This document shows positions 13,815-24,754 of a stretch of 64,000 nt of DNA, in pieces. The stretch comes from Emmonsiellopsis sp. PD_33 (Eukaryota > Ascomycota > Eurotiomycetes > Onygenales > Ajellomycetaceae), in the NCBI GenBank assembly GCA_032988165.1, contig JANTQF010000151.1, positions 17,677 through 81,676 on the forward strand, read 5' to 3'. The position numbers were made by a program, and so were the translations under genes. The first letter of the stretch is position 1; every line of letters begins with the position of its first letter. The notes below the pieces were generated by a model that saw only the letters and a program-made list of their open reading frames with translations, ran no database searches and had not been told where the DNA came from.

Positions 13815-16690
13815 TGCAGAGATCTCATGCACCTGTGGCACTTAATTTGATTGATTAAAGAGATCTGAGGGTAAAATATCAGGTAGTTTAAGTAGTTGAG
13901 ATTACTCAGGCATTTTTTTATATTTACTTAGTGAGGTCTGTAGTTTACTCTACAACTAGCTATTAAAATTATTAGATTCAATAATAACCTCTCTATCAAC
14001 TTGCTCACCCCTCTGAATCTACAGTTCTAATGTTGGTTCAGGCATCAAAGATTTATTTATATCTCTTTGACTATTTTTATCATCTTTATTACTAGATTCA
14101 GTCATTTTTTCTATTTATTTAACATCTTTAGGGTAGAAAATGTTTATATCAGTAGAATCTAATATCTCATTCTATTTGCAGACCTCAGAGATTACTGATT
14201 TCATTATAGGTATTTATAATACCTCAGTAATCTCATCTATAATGAATTCTTATAGTAGCTCTTTAATATGAGGTTTCTGTAGGTCAAATTGAACTGATTC
14301 ATCAAACACCACATCTCTAATTCTTATAATGTATTGTAAGTGTGGAATTCAAATCCTCTAGATATTCATTAAATTGTATTTAATGAAATAATCAACATGC
14401 ATCCTAGATTCTAGCTTTAAAGCTCTTATATAATTAAGAACTTTATTTGGAATCTTCACATACATACAACATTTATATATATATAGGTGAGTAAATAAAG
14501 ACTTGCTAGAAAGATTAAGATATTCTTATAGAGCTAATAATGATGACTTCTACTTCAATAGATATATAGGGGTTTGATTAATGAAATAGCCAGCTATCAT
14601 ATATATTTTAAGTAAGAGTTCTGAGAGTAAGTATTCATTTATCTATAAATATCTTACTTTTTCAATTAATAGTGTATCTGCATGTTTAGCTGCATCATTC
14701 TATTTATATATATATTCTGATGAAAACTCTCTTAAGAGATCTTCTTCTAGAATCTACTCATCTATCTCATCTGAATACATACTTATTTTGTTATTGATAC
14801 ATATAATCTTAATATTTATATTAAACTAGCATTTAATTCATTTCATAACTACAGAGAGAGCTTTCTTGAGTTCAGACTTATAAACTACATTTTATATGAT
14901 TTAGAACTACAAGAAATTATATGTAAAATGCATCATTCATTGCTGATTATAATAGTAATCTTTCTTATTCTCTATAAGATTAATATAAAGGTATTTAAAT
15001 AGTTTAGTGAAGTAAATATATTACCTGCAAGATATCTGATTTTTTGCTTTCAAAAACTTGCATATTTAACAGCAATATATAACTTCTTACAGGTGAGAAT
15101 CCAACTCTTTCTCCCCTCCTTCTATAAACTTATTTATTATAATTATACCTTTAGATGCATTCTATAGGTGAGTAATTAAGGTTTTGAAATCATATCTTAG
15201 TTATCTATGCTAGACCTCTACTAATACTGTTGAAATCTTTAGGGCCTCAGAATGCTTCTTATATCTGATGAAAGTAGAGAATATTAATATTAATATAGAA
15301 TTCAAGCATGGATTATATTCTAAACATATGAGATTACCTCTCTATATAAGCAATGCTCAAGGCTTTCTATTATCTCTTAATATTATTATCTCTATATGCA
15401 GTGAGATTTCTTTCATGAATGGTCTTGCCTAACTGAAGATATTTATATGAAAATTCAGAATATATGCTATATTGAATAGTATGGTCATAAAGTGTTTTTA
15501 AATTATTAGATTTGTGAAATATATGATAGTAGTCCTATAACCTTGAATTTTTATATAGAAGTTACTTATATAGAATGACACATTATATTCCTCTATGAAA
15601 TTAATAAATCTGAATCTATCATTATAAATGTAAGATTCTCTATCTATATTATATACTCAGCTATCTCTTAATGAATGATTTAATAAGCTAGATTTAGTAC
15701 TTAAAATTAATAATCTATCTACAGCTTTATAGAAGATTAAAGATATTTAATAAATAATTAAGAAATTTATCTGCAGGCCTATACTAATTTTATCATTTAT
15801 CTTCTCAATCTCTATTTTAATCTTCATTTTGACTTTCTTATTCTTTAATACTTCATCTATCTTTTTATATATATCATCATATCCCATGAATTACTCAGGC
15901 CTTAATATAGGGTTAAGATACCAGCAAGTTCCTACTGAGTACTCAGACCTATTATAGATATATGGATTATAAGTCTTTTTATTCTTCTTTTTTGAATCTT
16001 TATTAGCTTCTTTTTGCAAGTCTTTTGCAGGTAAATTCATGCTATTAGCAGAGTCTTCCTTTTCTCTACTCAGGCTACTAAAGGTCATAAAAATAGCATT
16101 ATAACTGTTTTTTAAGACTCTCATCTCACAGTATTAAATCTTAATCTCTCTGACTAATCATTCTAGATTAATGACATTTACACCCATTTTTTTATTATAT
16201 GAGATAATAGATCTAAATCCTTCAGCAATTATTAAAATAATTGCTTAATTAGCTGTTAAAAAATCACTCTCTAAATTAAATAGATTTCTAATCTCTACAT
16301 TTCATATTTCTTCATAAATTATAGATTAATCATCTAATTATTTTTTAATATTCTTACTATTTGATTTCTTTGTCAAAGCATTATATTGATCTCTGACTTC
16401 ATTTTTTCAATTTTTAGTAGTGAGAGAGAGATAATATCATAGCACTTTAATAATATCTTTAATGTGAGTATTACCTGTCTTCATAACATACTCTATCTTT
16501 ACTCTTAAAACTAATATTGTAATGATGTTGTACATCTTATTTATAGCTATTTAATGTTTTTTATATACTATTATCTATTTTTTAAATGATTTTTTGAATT
16601 TATCATCCTCAATCTTGGGTTCTTCTACTTTTAGCTAATAATCTTCTTTTATTAAATCAATATAATCTCAAACTCTATAATTACTCATTA
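13815..16690 (-). pseudogene. copia gag-integrase relic
   Basis: The frame can be followed through stops from about 16,690 down to about 13,815. It holds a gag-like helical region (16,690-16,000), a Lys-rich segment partly open at 15,891-16,124, a mutated zinc region and the integrase core. Trp and Gln codons are replaced by TAG/TAA/TGA. No polymerase domain follows. No function can be expected. Confidence 0.65.
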
Positions 16691-17071
16691 TTAATATGAT
16701 ATTTATATATTAAATCTCCTAATTCTTGCTGTTCTTCAGCATTACTATCATATGTTAGATAGTAGTGTCAGATATGATGAGGTAGATAGATAGAGCTTTA
16801 AGAGCTTCACTTTTTTAATTTTTAGACTGTTAAAGATACTTGCAGCCTCATTTTTCAATTAATATAGAGCTTCTGATGTTCTTAAAAGCTTAATTCATAG
16901 AGCTTCATGACTCCATTCTTGATGGATCCCATGGATCTAGGGGACATTCTTGTGGGTCTTTTTCAGAGGATATCACTATTTCATGCAAAAAGCATGCAGT
17001 ATAGGGCAAAAAATGATGAAATGATGATAATAACAATAAAAATCAAGTTGAATACACAATGGAAATCACCA

Positions 17072-17081
17072 GGCTCATAAC
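17072..17081 (-). promoter_or_regulatory. reverse-transcription primer binding site (initiator tRNA-Met anticodon arm)
   Basis: The ten bases after the LTR on the sense strand are GTTATGAGCC. Their complement, GGCTCATAAC, is the anticodon-arm sequence of fungal initiator tRNA-Met. Copia-type elements are known to prime from such an internal half-tRNA site. It supports both the LTR boundary and the minus-strand orientation. Confidence 0.65.
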
Positions 17082-17208
17082 TGTTAGCATTGAATATTGC
17101 ATATAGAGGTAAAATCTCATACAAATTCAATAAATATTGTAAAACTAATGGTGGTTCATAGGAACCCTAGCTATTTTGTATGAGGGAATGTGGGTGGCTG
17201 TGTAAACA
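17082..17208 (-). repeat. copia 5' LTR (127 bp, TG...CA)
   Basis: On the element's sense strand the LTR begins TGTTTACACAG (17,208 downward) and ends CAATGCTAACA (17,082). It has TG/CA ends and short inverted termini TGTT/AACA. Directly inside lies the primer site. Host DNA with CpG begins within 13 bp outside. A 5-bp target duplication could start with CTAAT (17,209-17,213), but the other end of the element is lost, so it cannot be checked here. Confidence 0.7.
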
Positions 17209-17498
17209 CTAATTCTAAGCGAGATTGCATGAATACAAGATATCTCGGGATTCCCGACAAATTCATTGACGGACCAGATCTATTTCGCGGCCCACCAAGG
17301 CTTGTGGATGGCAAGGCGGCCATATAGTCCTATTTACATTCATTTACATACCCAGAACCACGGACCCGCATCGGAATGAAGAAAGCCCAAAAAGGCGAAT
17401 TGCAAACATACCTCCTCTCCCCCACAATATCCCTCTCCCATTCTCCAAACTACATGCACCTATCTACCTCTCCTTATCCCCCCCTTCGCACCCCCAAC

Positions 17499-18134
17499 TT
17501 AGTACTCTCCCTCAATCGCAAAATGCGGCCAAATCCCCTTCGACCCCACCTCCCCCACATGCCCATCAGGATCAACAAAATACACGCTCCGCCCGCCACC
17601 CTCCCAGCGCATGCGCCCACTAATCGGCACCCCAAGAGCCACCAAATGGTCGTCCCAGCGCTGGACGTCTTCGGGCCGCGCGACGGCGAAGCAGAAGTGT
17701 TGGCCCAGGTGTTCACGCGGGGTAGAGGCTGATGCTGAGAGGAGGGAGTCGGTGATGGGGGCGGTTGGTCCGTGGGCGGGGATTGTGCCGGTGGGGGTGT
17801 GGACGTCGGCGGTGGTGGCACCGAGTTGGAAGAGGAGGAGGGTTGTGGTGCCGAGGGAGATGGCGGCGAGGTTGGGCTGGTTTGGGTTTGTTAATGGGGG
17901 TGGTTGTTGTGAAAGGGATTGGTTGGGGAAGAGATGATGGACGGATGGATGTATGTATGTATCTATGTATGTATATGTGGGGATAAAACAGACCAATTCA
18001 CGGAAAGGAGAGATGTTGAATGCCTCCTTGTAGAATTTTACAGAGGCCGCGAGGTCCCGGACGTACAGGGCTGTTTCGAGGATGTGGGTGATAGGGGGGA
18101 GGGGGGTCGCTGGGGGTGGGTTGGTGCTGGCCAT
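17499..18134 (-). CDS. VOC/glyoxalase-fold family protein
   Basis: A small cytosolic metal-dependent fold protein of the vicinal-oxygen-chelate superfamily; substrate unknown. Start MASTNPPPAT. Residues 17-45 (ITHILETALYVRDL..SVKFYKEAF) form the first beta-alpha-beta unit; the C-terminal half has EHLGQHFCFAV, GGRSVYFVDPDGHVGEV and KGIWPH, the typical second half with the metal-ligand Glu in GHVGE. The reading frame is open for 211 codons, but 17,993-17,877 looks like a 117-nt intron (GT..AG, with a GTAT/CATA microsatellite inside). Splicing gives a 172-residue protein with PFREL joined to PNLAAISLG, which fits the family better. The intron is in frame, so both forms are possible. It is the first host gene beside the repeat block. 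Confidence 0.8.
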   Translation of the reverse strand: MASTNPPPATPLPPITHILETALYVRDLAASVKFYKEAFNISPFRELVCFIPTYTYIDTYIHPSVHHLFPNQSLSQQPPPLTNPNQPNLAAISLGTTTLLLFQLGATTADVHTPTGTIPAHGPTAPITDSLLSASASTPREHLGQHFCFAVARPEDVQRWDDHLVALGVPISGRMRWEGGGRSVYFVDPDGHVGEVGSKGIWPHFAIEGEY

Positions 18135-19220
18135 TTAGGAAATTTGGGGAGGGATAGTTCTCGAGAATCCTTAAGGGGTTTATTTCGTCTCTTTGGGGAG
18201 GGTATGACAGATGATCTTGGATAGATGTTATATTCTATAAATCGCAAGTTGAGATGGGGGATGAGAGGGGTTTATATACACCACATCACCCTCTAAAACA
18301 GGACAGAACAGTGAGTACGTTTGATAGCAGCCATTCCCTAGTCCATTGGACATTGCAGCATTCGGTTCCCCAGTACGCAATGCCACTGTCATACTTCAAA
18401 CGCCAACATCCTGAAGAACGAGGCTCTATTTCCCCGCATCAGGAACCCCGGGGTCTAGAAAGTCAAACATTAGTAATGAGTTTGTCTGGACCATAGTCGT
18501 AGTTAGTAATCAGGTTGGGTGGTTCCAGTTTATCATTGGATTGCTGGCGTGAAGGTATCCTGCGAGTGTCTTATCTCTTTAAACGCTGCCAATGTTGATG
18601 GTGAACTGTAACCCGTGTTGTTGACTGAAGTATGAGGTTGACGGTTCTATTTTTATCTCCGGCTAAATTCCCCGATCCAAACCGAGACACGTGATCCGGG
18701 ATTCAGGGGGAAACTGCTGGTTAATATATTTCATTCTTACTACTACAGAGTACCATGCGTTCCAATTGTGGTTATCTTTGGCGGGCAGGTAAGTGTCCGT
18801 AACTGAAATTCTATCCTATTCATAGTTGTGGATTGGGGCACGAAAATGAATATAGGGGCCTCACGCAACTAAAGCAGTAAAAGAGCATAGTAGAAGAGCT
18901 ATTCTTCGTTGAATGATAAAATTCTCTAGCTAAAAACTTGATACAGTAACTCTCTGTGCTCGAGAATGGAAAATTTTGCTCGAAACACCACTATGGCAAT
19001 AAAAAAGCAATGCGGCGAAACAAAATTTCACTATCGCAAACGTGGCTACGTCGGCCGCAAAGCGAGAATGAAGGCGGCTCCTCAGAATTACATCCTATAG
19101 TTTCCACATGTCTAACCGTCTCCCACCTCAACATTTATCATGGGTCTATCTCATAGGACCCCGTTAGCTTCGTTTCAGAAAAGGAGAAGGGACATCGCAA
19201 AACCAACTGAACCCACCGAT
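18135..19220. other. intergenic, no gene recognised
   Basis: Holds the upstream region of the glyoxalase-fold gene and the downstream side of the small secreted protein gene. CpG is present and composition is unlike the repeat block. Short open frames here have no intron structure, no start context and no recognisable motif. Confidence 0.5.
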
Positions 19221-19619
19221 TTATGCGTTCAGCTTAACCGCCCGACGAGCCGGTGGTGCTTCGGTCTCGGTTGGGTCTGCGGGGGCGGTGCCAGTCGTGG
19301 TTGGGTCTGTGGGGGTTGTGCCACTGGCGCAAGCAAGATCATTGAAGTTGTAAGGGCTGGTATCCATAGGGACGACGTTATCGGCAACGGGCACGTTGTA
19401 CAGGAGGCAGCTATCGGCGCCGAATGCGAAGCTCTGGCAGGTTTCCGTGGTGGAGCAGAGATTTCCACATGCCTCGAGGGTAGCTAGGGCAGCGTCTGCG
19501 CTCACAAGGAAGGCGGGATTGGCGCCATTGTCATATCCAATGACGCCGCAGGAGGGATCCTGTGCCGTTGCGGTGGAGAGGAAAGCCGCGAAAACGGCAA
19601 CGATGTATGGGGAGTACAT
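19221..19619 (-). CDS. small secreted cysteine protein, PAN/Apple-like
   Basis: 132 residues. Residues 1-19 are a clear signal peptide (MYSPYIVAVFAAFLSTATA, cut before QDPS). The mature part has six cysteines: one in SCGVIGYDNG, the CGNLC pair, TCQSFAF, DSCLLY and DLACASG. Spacing resembles the small PAN/Apple-type domain seen in many secreted fungal proteins, which is thought to bind sugars or proteins. A Thr/Pro-rich tail (TTPTDPTTTGTAPADPTETE) looks O-glycosylated. Ends with RRAVKLNA; no clear GPI signal. It sits alone in a gene-poor stretch next to the repeat block, a typical place for lineage-specific secreted proteins. Function unknown. Confidence 0.7.
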   Translation of the reverse strand: MYSPYIVAVFAAFLSTATAQDPSCGVIGYDNGANPAFLVSADAALATLEACGNLCSTTETCQSFAFGADSCLLYNVPVADNVVPMDTSPYNFNDLACASGTTPTDPTTTGTAPADPTETEAPPARRAVKLNA

Positions 19620-22600
19620 TTTGGCTGTGATGAAGTTGGATTGGATACGGGAGTGGGTATATCTAGCTTCAGCTTCGTTGATGTGAATTGACAGTGAGTG
19701 GAAAGTAGGTGCTCAAGTCATTCGAACGACGAGGAGCGCTCGGAGTTAAATATCAATGCGTCAAGGACGGGGTAAAGGGTTCAACAAAGCGAATTTAATC
19801 TGCCCCCTCCCCGGCAGTTGAGTTGTTCTATAGGCTTCCAACGTCGCTCTGGGAAGTTTCTCGGGAATAGTTCCGGATATTGAGGGCCGCATACGGAACG
19901 GGATGAAAATAACGTGTCTCATTCTGCCGGATATATTTGAAGTGGATATGTGTTAATCCATCCCAAAAGTTCCTTTATATCGACCTGTCGATCAACGGCG
20001 GGGGTGTTCCTTGTTTCGTGGCCGCGGGCTGGGATTCGGGAAGATAGAGAACATGCTGGCCCTGGACCCTGCTGGAGAGTCGCCAATTAGAAGCGTTTTT
20101 GCAGGCGGTTTTCATTTGCATCGAATGTATTTGATACTCGTGCAGGGGCCCCTCGCAGCAATTCTTTGATGGAAACACTGTGGTTTAATCTAAATCACGG
20201 TGCTTTGTCCTCATGCCGGCTTTGCTCACAACAATGTTGTGCATCGTCCTGGCTTCAGTCGCACGTCCGCAGTTGCAGGCACAGGTTTGGCGGGGAATTG
20301 CGCATGGATAAAGCGGCCAGAGCATTGAACATATTGAACTAGCCATCAGCTCGTTAAAGGGATCGTCGCCCTGCGGAATGTTAATTAACTGAGGTGATAT
20401 CCCAGCTTCCATGACGTTGATGTCTTGACTGAGGTTGACAAGCATCCCGGAAGAACAATGTCCCGTCCCGCGCCGGCTTTACCCCCAACCCAGATCCAAC
20501 GTCAACTCTCAACCGTCGTTGTGAGGAGTAGATTTTCTGTCGATTACCAGCTTCAGCTTACAGCATATACCTTCTACTATTCCTGGCCACTCGCATGGAT
20601 TAGTTTTGATCCCTGAGGCTTGCCCCTTGGGTCATCTCAAACCCCGCAACTTCCCCTAATCGAGAATGTCTTCGCACGATGGACACTTGAAGCTTGTGTG
20701 GATTGCGCGGCCGCAAACCCCATCAGATCCACCCGTTCATTCGAAGCTCTAAATTGAGAGCCATCCTGGATTCTAGACGGCCTCGGACTGGTCTATCAGC
20801 GTTTGTTGCCCGAGTCGAATTGCCGAGGATTGAACCTCCCCGTCCCCCCATATTGCACTTGACACACAGTATCTCTTCATATCGGGATGGGCCTGCTGGG
20901 TTCGTCCAGTGCACCTTATGTCGATTACTCCGACAAGGCCGGGGGAATGGATATATACGAATCTCGATAACTGTGCAAAGAACATCGCATTTTTATGAAA
21001 CAGATGTTACTTTCCGGATTCCCAGCAGGAGATCCCGTTCCTCCGTGCCTTATCTTTGCTCTTACGAACTCTGTGGCAGTTTCGCGAACCCTTAACTCCG
21101 ATGTTTTGATAGCATATGTCCGCGAAGGCGGAAGTGCATATCCCAACCATGTTATCGATATCAGAGAAGCACTGTTCAATACATGCCCTCAATGCCCTTA
21201 CGATAGCTTACCCGAGAAACGATATTATATACCCGAGACTCACATCCACCCCTGGCGATCTCGAAACTAGTTGATGGGCTCTCCATCCACTCCTAAAGTG
21301 CTGTCAGCATATAATATACTCCTTGTGGACATGTAGATTGGGTAATATATGTATCTGAGATGCGTATCCACTCCACGGGAGAAGATGTTTGTGTGGAGGG
21401 TCTCCTCCCCGTCACACCTTGACAAGATCCGGCTCCTATTATATTGTCCTCGATACGTTTCGGCCACGATTCTCCTAGCAGAATGCGTTGCCAGCCCTGT
21501 GGCGAAACTGTCGGCATCCCCAGTTTGTATTGTCGCCCTGGGCCATTTCAAGTTAACCTGAACTATTAAGTTGTCTTTACCCAGCCTTCACAAGTCCCTC
21601 CCAAACTCTTCAAAATGAGGCAGGGCTATCATGTATCGGCTATTACATACAACGGAAAGACCGACCAAATGGACATACAGTTCCAATGTTTCCCTGTGAT
21701 TCTAGTCGCATTTCCGCCCTGTTCTATATTCCCGAGTTGATTGAGGCTTTCCACCATAGTCTCCGTACCGCAAGTTATGACCATGCCAATGCGTTCATAT
21801 CAGACGGAAATACATCACTTGTAAGAGTCCTAGAAGCTAATCAAAAAATATGGTTACCCCATGAACTCACTAGTTGGTACTAGGCAGCCGGTGCACGTTT
21901 CCCCCCTAGATACTATGGTTTCTCTCTCATGGTGCCTTGCTCACAGTAACAGGGGACAATTTTCCCCGCAGGAAAACACCCCTGTATGACCACTGAAGAT
22001 GTCGGCCTTTCAGCATCTTCATCACTATTACACCACCAGCAGTAAATGCACTAACAAAGTGTGGACAAAGACATTTCATCCCATTGTATGAAGACAATTA
22101 ACACCAACTTGCTTTGTTTATGGAATGTTGACAAGCAAAGAATGAAGTGCACTACCCTCAAGGTCCATATGGCTCCCTCCAGATTCCGGAACTCTCGGTT
22201 TATTGGCTATTGCACATCCAGTTACTGAGGATTGAAAGACTGGATGCCTGTGGATATGGAGGCTCGGGTGCCTGCTCCAGGCGCTCCTCAAGAAAGAACT
22301 CCGATTTCCAACTAACAGAAAGAAATGGCTAAAGAGACTTGTTGGTTTATTCATGGTGGCTGTTTGGCTTCTACCAAATAAAAACCATTTCCCGTTCATG
22401 CAGGCCTCTTTCTATTCCCTTAACAAGCCCTGTGGCAATGGATAGTTATATCCAACTGTATCATCCCCTTTCTCTTTGTCTACCCCAATTGAAACCATCC
22501 AGTCTTTCACCTCTTTAAAACATTTCGAGGTACCTTGCTACCAGTTGACCACAAACTACTAACTTTATGAATGAATCGACTCCGTTTCACTTTATGATAA

Positions 22601-22920
22601 TTGTAGGAGTGATAGTTTCAAACCCGCCTTCAAAACCCATAGAGTCAATGGTCCTTAACATCCTGCGGAAGCAATATGGGTTATCATGCTCTGACTTGCG
22701 GTATAAAAATCATTACTCTTTGCATATTTTTCTTATCCCACACATTAAATGTTCTACCTCAATCTACTTCTATCATTTTCCATCAGCCCCGGACTGCCCC
22801 GGACTGCCCCTGACATATATCTTGACCTATCCCAAAAGGTGTTAAATATCCTACTTCAACGATACACAGCCTACCAACAAGTCTCCCTCTAGAAGCAGCC
22901 AACGATTAAACTTCGACCAA
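19620..22920. other. 3.3-kb gene-poor stretch
   Basis: No convincing gene. CpG is present and GC is moderate, so this is not part of the repeat block. Several short open frames overlap on both strands (for example 20,185-20,445 and 20,694-21,095) without conserved motifs or splice-linked exons. A B-box-like GGTTCAATCC lies on the minus strand near 20,826-20,840, but no tRNA cloverleaf can be built around it. Confidence 0.5.
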
Positions 22921-23182
22921 ATGCCCCCAAATCCCAAGGCTGAGGCAAGTTCCTCGTAAGTCTCCTATCTTATCAGTCTCGAAGCTTAATAACATTAATA
23001 TTTTAAGGAACCCGCCGTGCCATTTTGTGATCGAAAACTGCCTCAATTGCGGGGATCCGGCGGAGTATTGCAAAACTCACCACTTTAAAGAACCTGACCG
23101 AAAATGCAACAGGAGGGTGGGTGTGGACAAGGTTGAGGAGAGAGGCGTACAAAATTGTCGCAAATGTCGAGTCATAGAGTGA
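22921..23182 (+). CDS. small cysteine-pair protein, hypothetical, two exons
   Basis: Exons 22,921-22,955 and 23,008-23,182 give 69 residues. The donor is a perfect GTAAGT and a branch-like CTTAATAAC lies before the TTTTAAG acceptor; joining the exons keeps the frame to TGA. The protein starts MPPNPKAEASSS. The second exon holds NCLNC, EYC, KCN and a C-terminal NCRKCRVIE, with HH between the Cys pairs (KTHHF), so a small zinc-binding fold is likely. I do not recognise the family. The high density of paired Cys with a clean intron argues against a chance frame. It is followed within 3 kb by two other small Cys-pair genes. Confidence 0.5.
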
Positions 23183-23895
23183 GCTGCCTGGCTTGTTTAC
23201 ATGAAATAATTGAGGGCAATTACAAATTGTTATCTGAAAAAAAGATAGCATTTTGTCCAGGTTATGGACTGGTATTTCAGTCAAGCAGCTGGCATGCTTG
23301 GCCTGACATCATGGTTGTTCTGTTTCTTGACTATTTCGTTTTCTCTTTTCCCATTATCCTTTTCCCTCACTATAAGCTAATCTGCCATCTCACCCTCATT
23401 GCTAGACCCCTTTTAACCACTTCATATTAATATCTGCCCACCATGTCATCTGCATTTTATCAGTGTTTGCTTTCCTTTCCCTTTTTTTCAGATATGTTTT
23501 GATCTTCAGCACTGTCAGGTGTTATTTCCATTCATTAGACACAATCAATAGACGATCTTTTCTTCATACACCCCTACCCGTCAGAGTCAGGATCTACTCA
23601 CCATGACTTTATTTTATTATTCCTCTTATCATAGAGAGGAGAAACTACATACATCTGCTTGATAGGAAATTAAAACTCTTATAATAACTCTCAGGAATAA
23701 ACATCAAGGTTCAAAACCTTCTCTCACGGACCCATCCCTCCTCCCCCCTATCCCATTGCAAGCACAAAAACAAAGAAACAACACAATAAACACCCCTAAC
23801 AACACCATCACCATCATCCCTCTTCCTCCTTTTCTGCACACATACATTTTCCCACCTATCCCCTATCCCCTATCCCCTCACCCTTACACCCCCCA
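23183..23895. other. intergenic, pyrimidine-rich
   Basis: T- and C-rich sequence (for example 23,461-23,490 and 23,735-23,900) between two small cysteine genes that face each other. Nothing else recognised. Confidence 0.4.
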
Positions 23896-24072
23896 TCATC
23901 TCACCAACCTAACCCTCCTCCCCAACCACTTCACGCACAGCTTACACAAACTCTCCTCTTCCTTCCGCTCGCTCGTCTTGACACACTCCTTCGCAGGCTT
24001 GTGGCAGGGTTTTGTCGTGGTTTTGCCTAGGTGCCAGCAGAGCTTGTAGCTTTGGATGGTTGTGTGGCACAT
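23896..24072 (-). CDS. 58-residue cysteine-rich ORF, hypothetical
   Basis: ATG at 24,072 in good context (CAAAATG), stop TGA at 23,896. Six cysteines: C2, C12, C23, C30, C43 and C46, the last two as CKLC. It is very basic (many Lys and Arg) and ends VKWLGRRVRLVR. There is no signal peptide, so a nuclear or cytosolic zinc-binding peptide is more likely than a secreted one. It is short enough to arise by chance; support comes from the Cys pattern, which resembles its two neighbours in style, not in sequence. Confidence 0.35.
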   Translation of the reverse strand: MCHTTIQSYKLCWHLGKTTTKPCHKPAKECVKTSERKEEESLCKLCVKWLGRRVRLVR

Positions 24073-24754
24073 TTTGGTTTTGTTTTTAGGGATGGGCGGG
24101 TGGGTGTTGTTTTGTGGATGTGGATATGGGTGGGTAGGTAGATAGATGGATGCGTATATAGAGAAGATAGGTCTTCACAGGTTATTTTCAGTGTTAGGTA
24201 GAAAATATCTCGCGGTGGGTGATGGGTGGAAACGAAGCAGGATAGCCAGCCAGCTCATGGGGAAGGATCTAACTTGTTAGGTAAGTGGCATGTCTACGGG
24301 ATGGGTTGGTTTATATGTTATCTGTTTTTTATTTGGAGATAATGGATCCATTCCATAAATGGTTGATTTCAAGGGATGTGCCGGGCATTTTTAGGTATGG
24401 ACTCCGTGTGTCACAAGTAACTAAACTATGGCACATTCCCTGGTTCAAAGGCATTGTTAAATGGATTTGTATGAATGGAGTCATAGTATGACCCACCAGT
24501 TGATGTTATTGCTTGATGAATGCAGAACTCTATCCTGATCAATATAAAGAAAGGGGGTAACGAAACAGCCACATATCGCCAAGCAGGGTCCAAACAAGGG
24601 CTTCTTCCGTAAAGCAAGCAGATTAAATCCCCAATACCCGTCCAATCCTGCATCTCGATAACCCCTCCGCCCTCCAACGTAATTCTCTTCCCCGTTAGCT
24701 AATCCCCGTTCATTACCCATTCGGTTCGACAGTGAAGACATAGACTTCCTCGCT
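24073..24754. other. intergenic, no gene recognised
   Basis: Contains T/G-rich upstream sequence of the 58-residue ORF and the 3' flank of the next Cys-pair gene. No motif-bearing open frame seen. Confidence 0.4.

Larger units (their letters stand above)
1..17208. other. CpG-free, AT-rich repeat block (RIP-type isochore)
   Basis: On reading I found no CpG dinucleotide from the left edge to 17,208; the first clear one is at 17,220. GpC, GGC and GCC words remain common, so this is loss of CpG and not only low GC. TAG and TAA are dense in every frame, including where retrotransposon proteins need Trp or Gln, which fits C-to-T change at CpA as well as CpG. The right edge coincides with the outer end of a copia LTR. 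No host gene is recognisable inside. What is inferred is the mechanism: RIP, or methylation-linked deamination. Confidence 0.9.
13815..17208 (-). mobile_element. Ty1/copia retrotransposon, 5' part only (LTR, gag, integrase)
   Basis: Read on the minus strand, the element starts with an LTR (17,208-17,082), an initiator-tRNA-type primer site, a gag-like frame from about 16,690 (MSNYRVWDYIDLIKEDY) and an integrase before any polymerase, which is the copia order. The integrase core is clear at about 14,700-14,590: 'NDAAKHADTLLIEKVRYL' followed by 'YFINQTPI', equivalents of copia NG.AER....LLEKAR and NRTP. Downstream 'EMWCLMNQF' matches the post-integrase spacer. No RT or RNase H follows before about 13,815, so the 3' half is missing. 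Confidence 0.75.

Noticed and set aside
17949..17975. GTAT/CATA repeat as a possible CRISPR-like or regulatory array
   Set aside because: Simple microsatellite inside an intron of the glyoxalase-fold gene.
20185..20445. minus-strand frame with a CACNCG cysteine cluster
   Set aside because: Not linked to other exons, no conserved pattern; kept as non-coding.
20826..20900. tRNA-like B box (GGTTCAATCC on the minus strand)
   Set aside because: No matching A box or acceptor stem at the right distance; a cloverleaf cannot be drawn.
23756..24049. 97-codon plus-strand Pro/His-rich frame
   Set aside because: Low-complexity and antisense to the better-supported 58-residue cysteine ORF.
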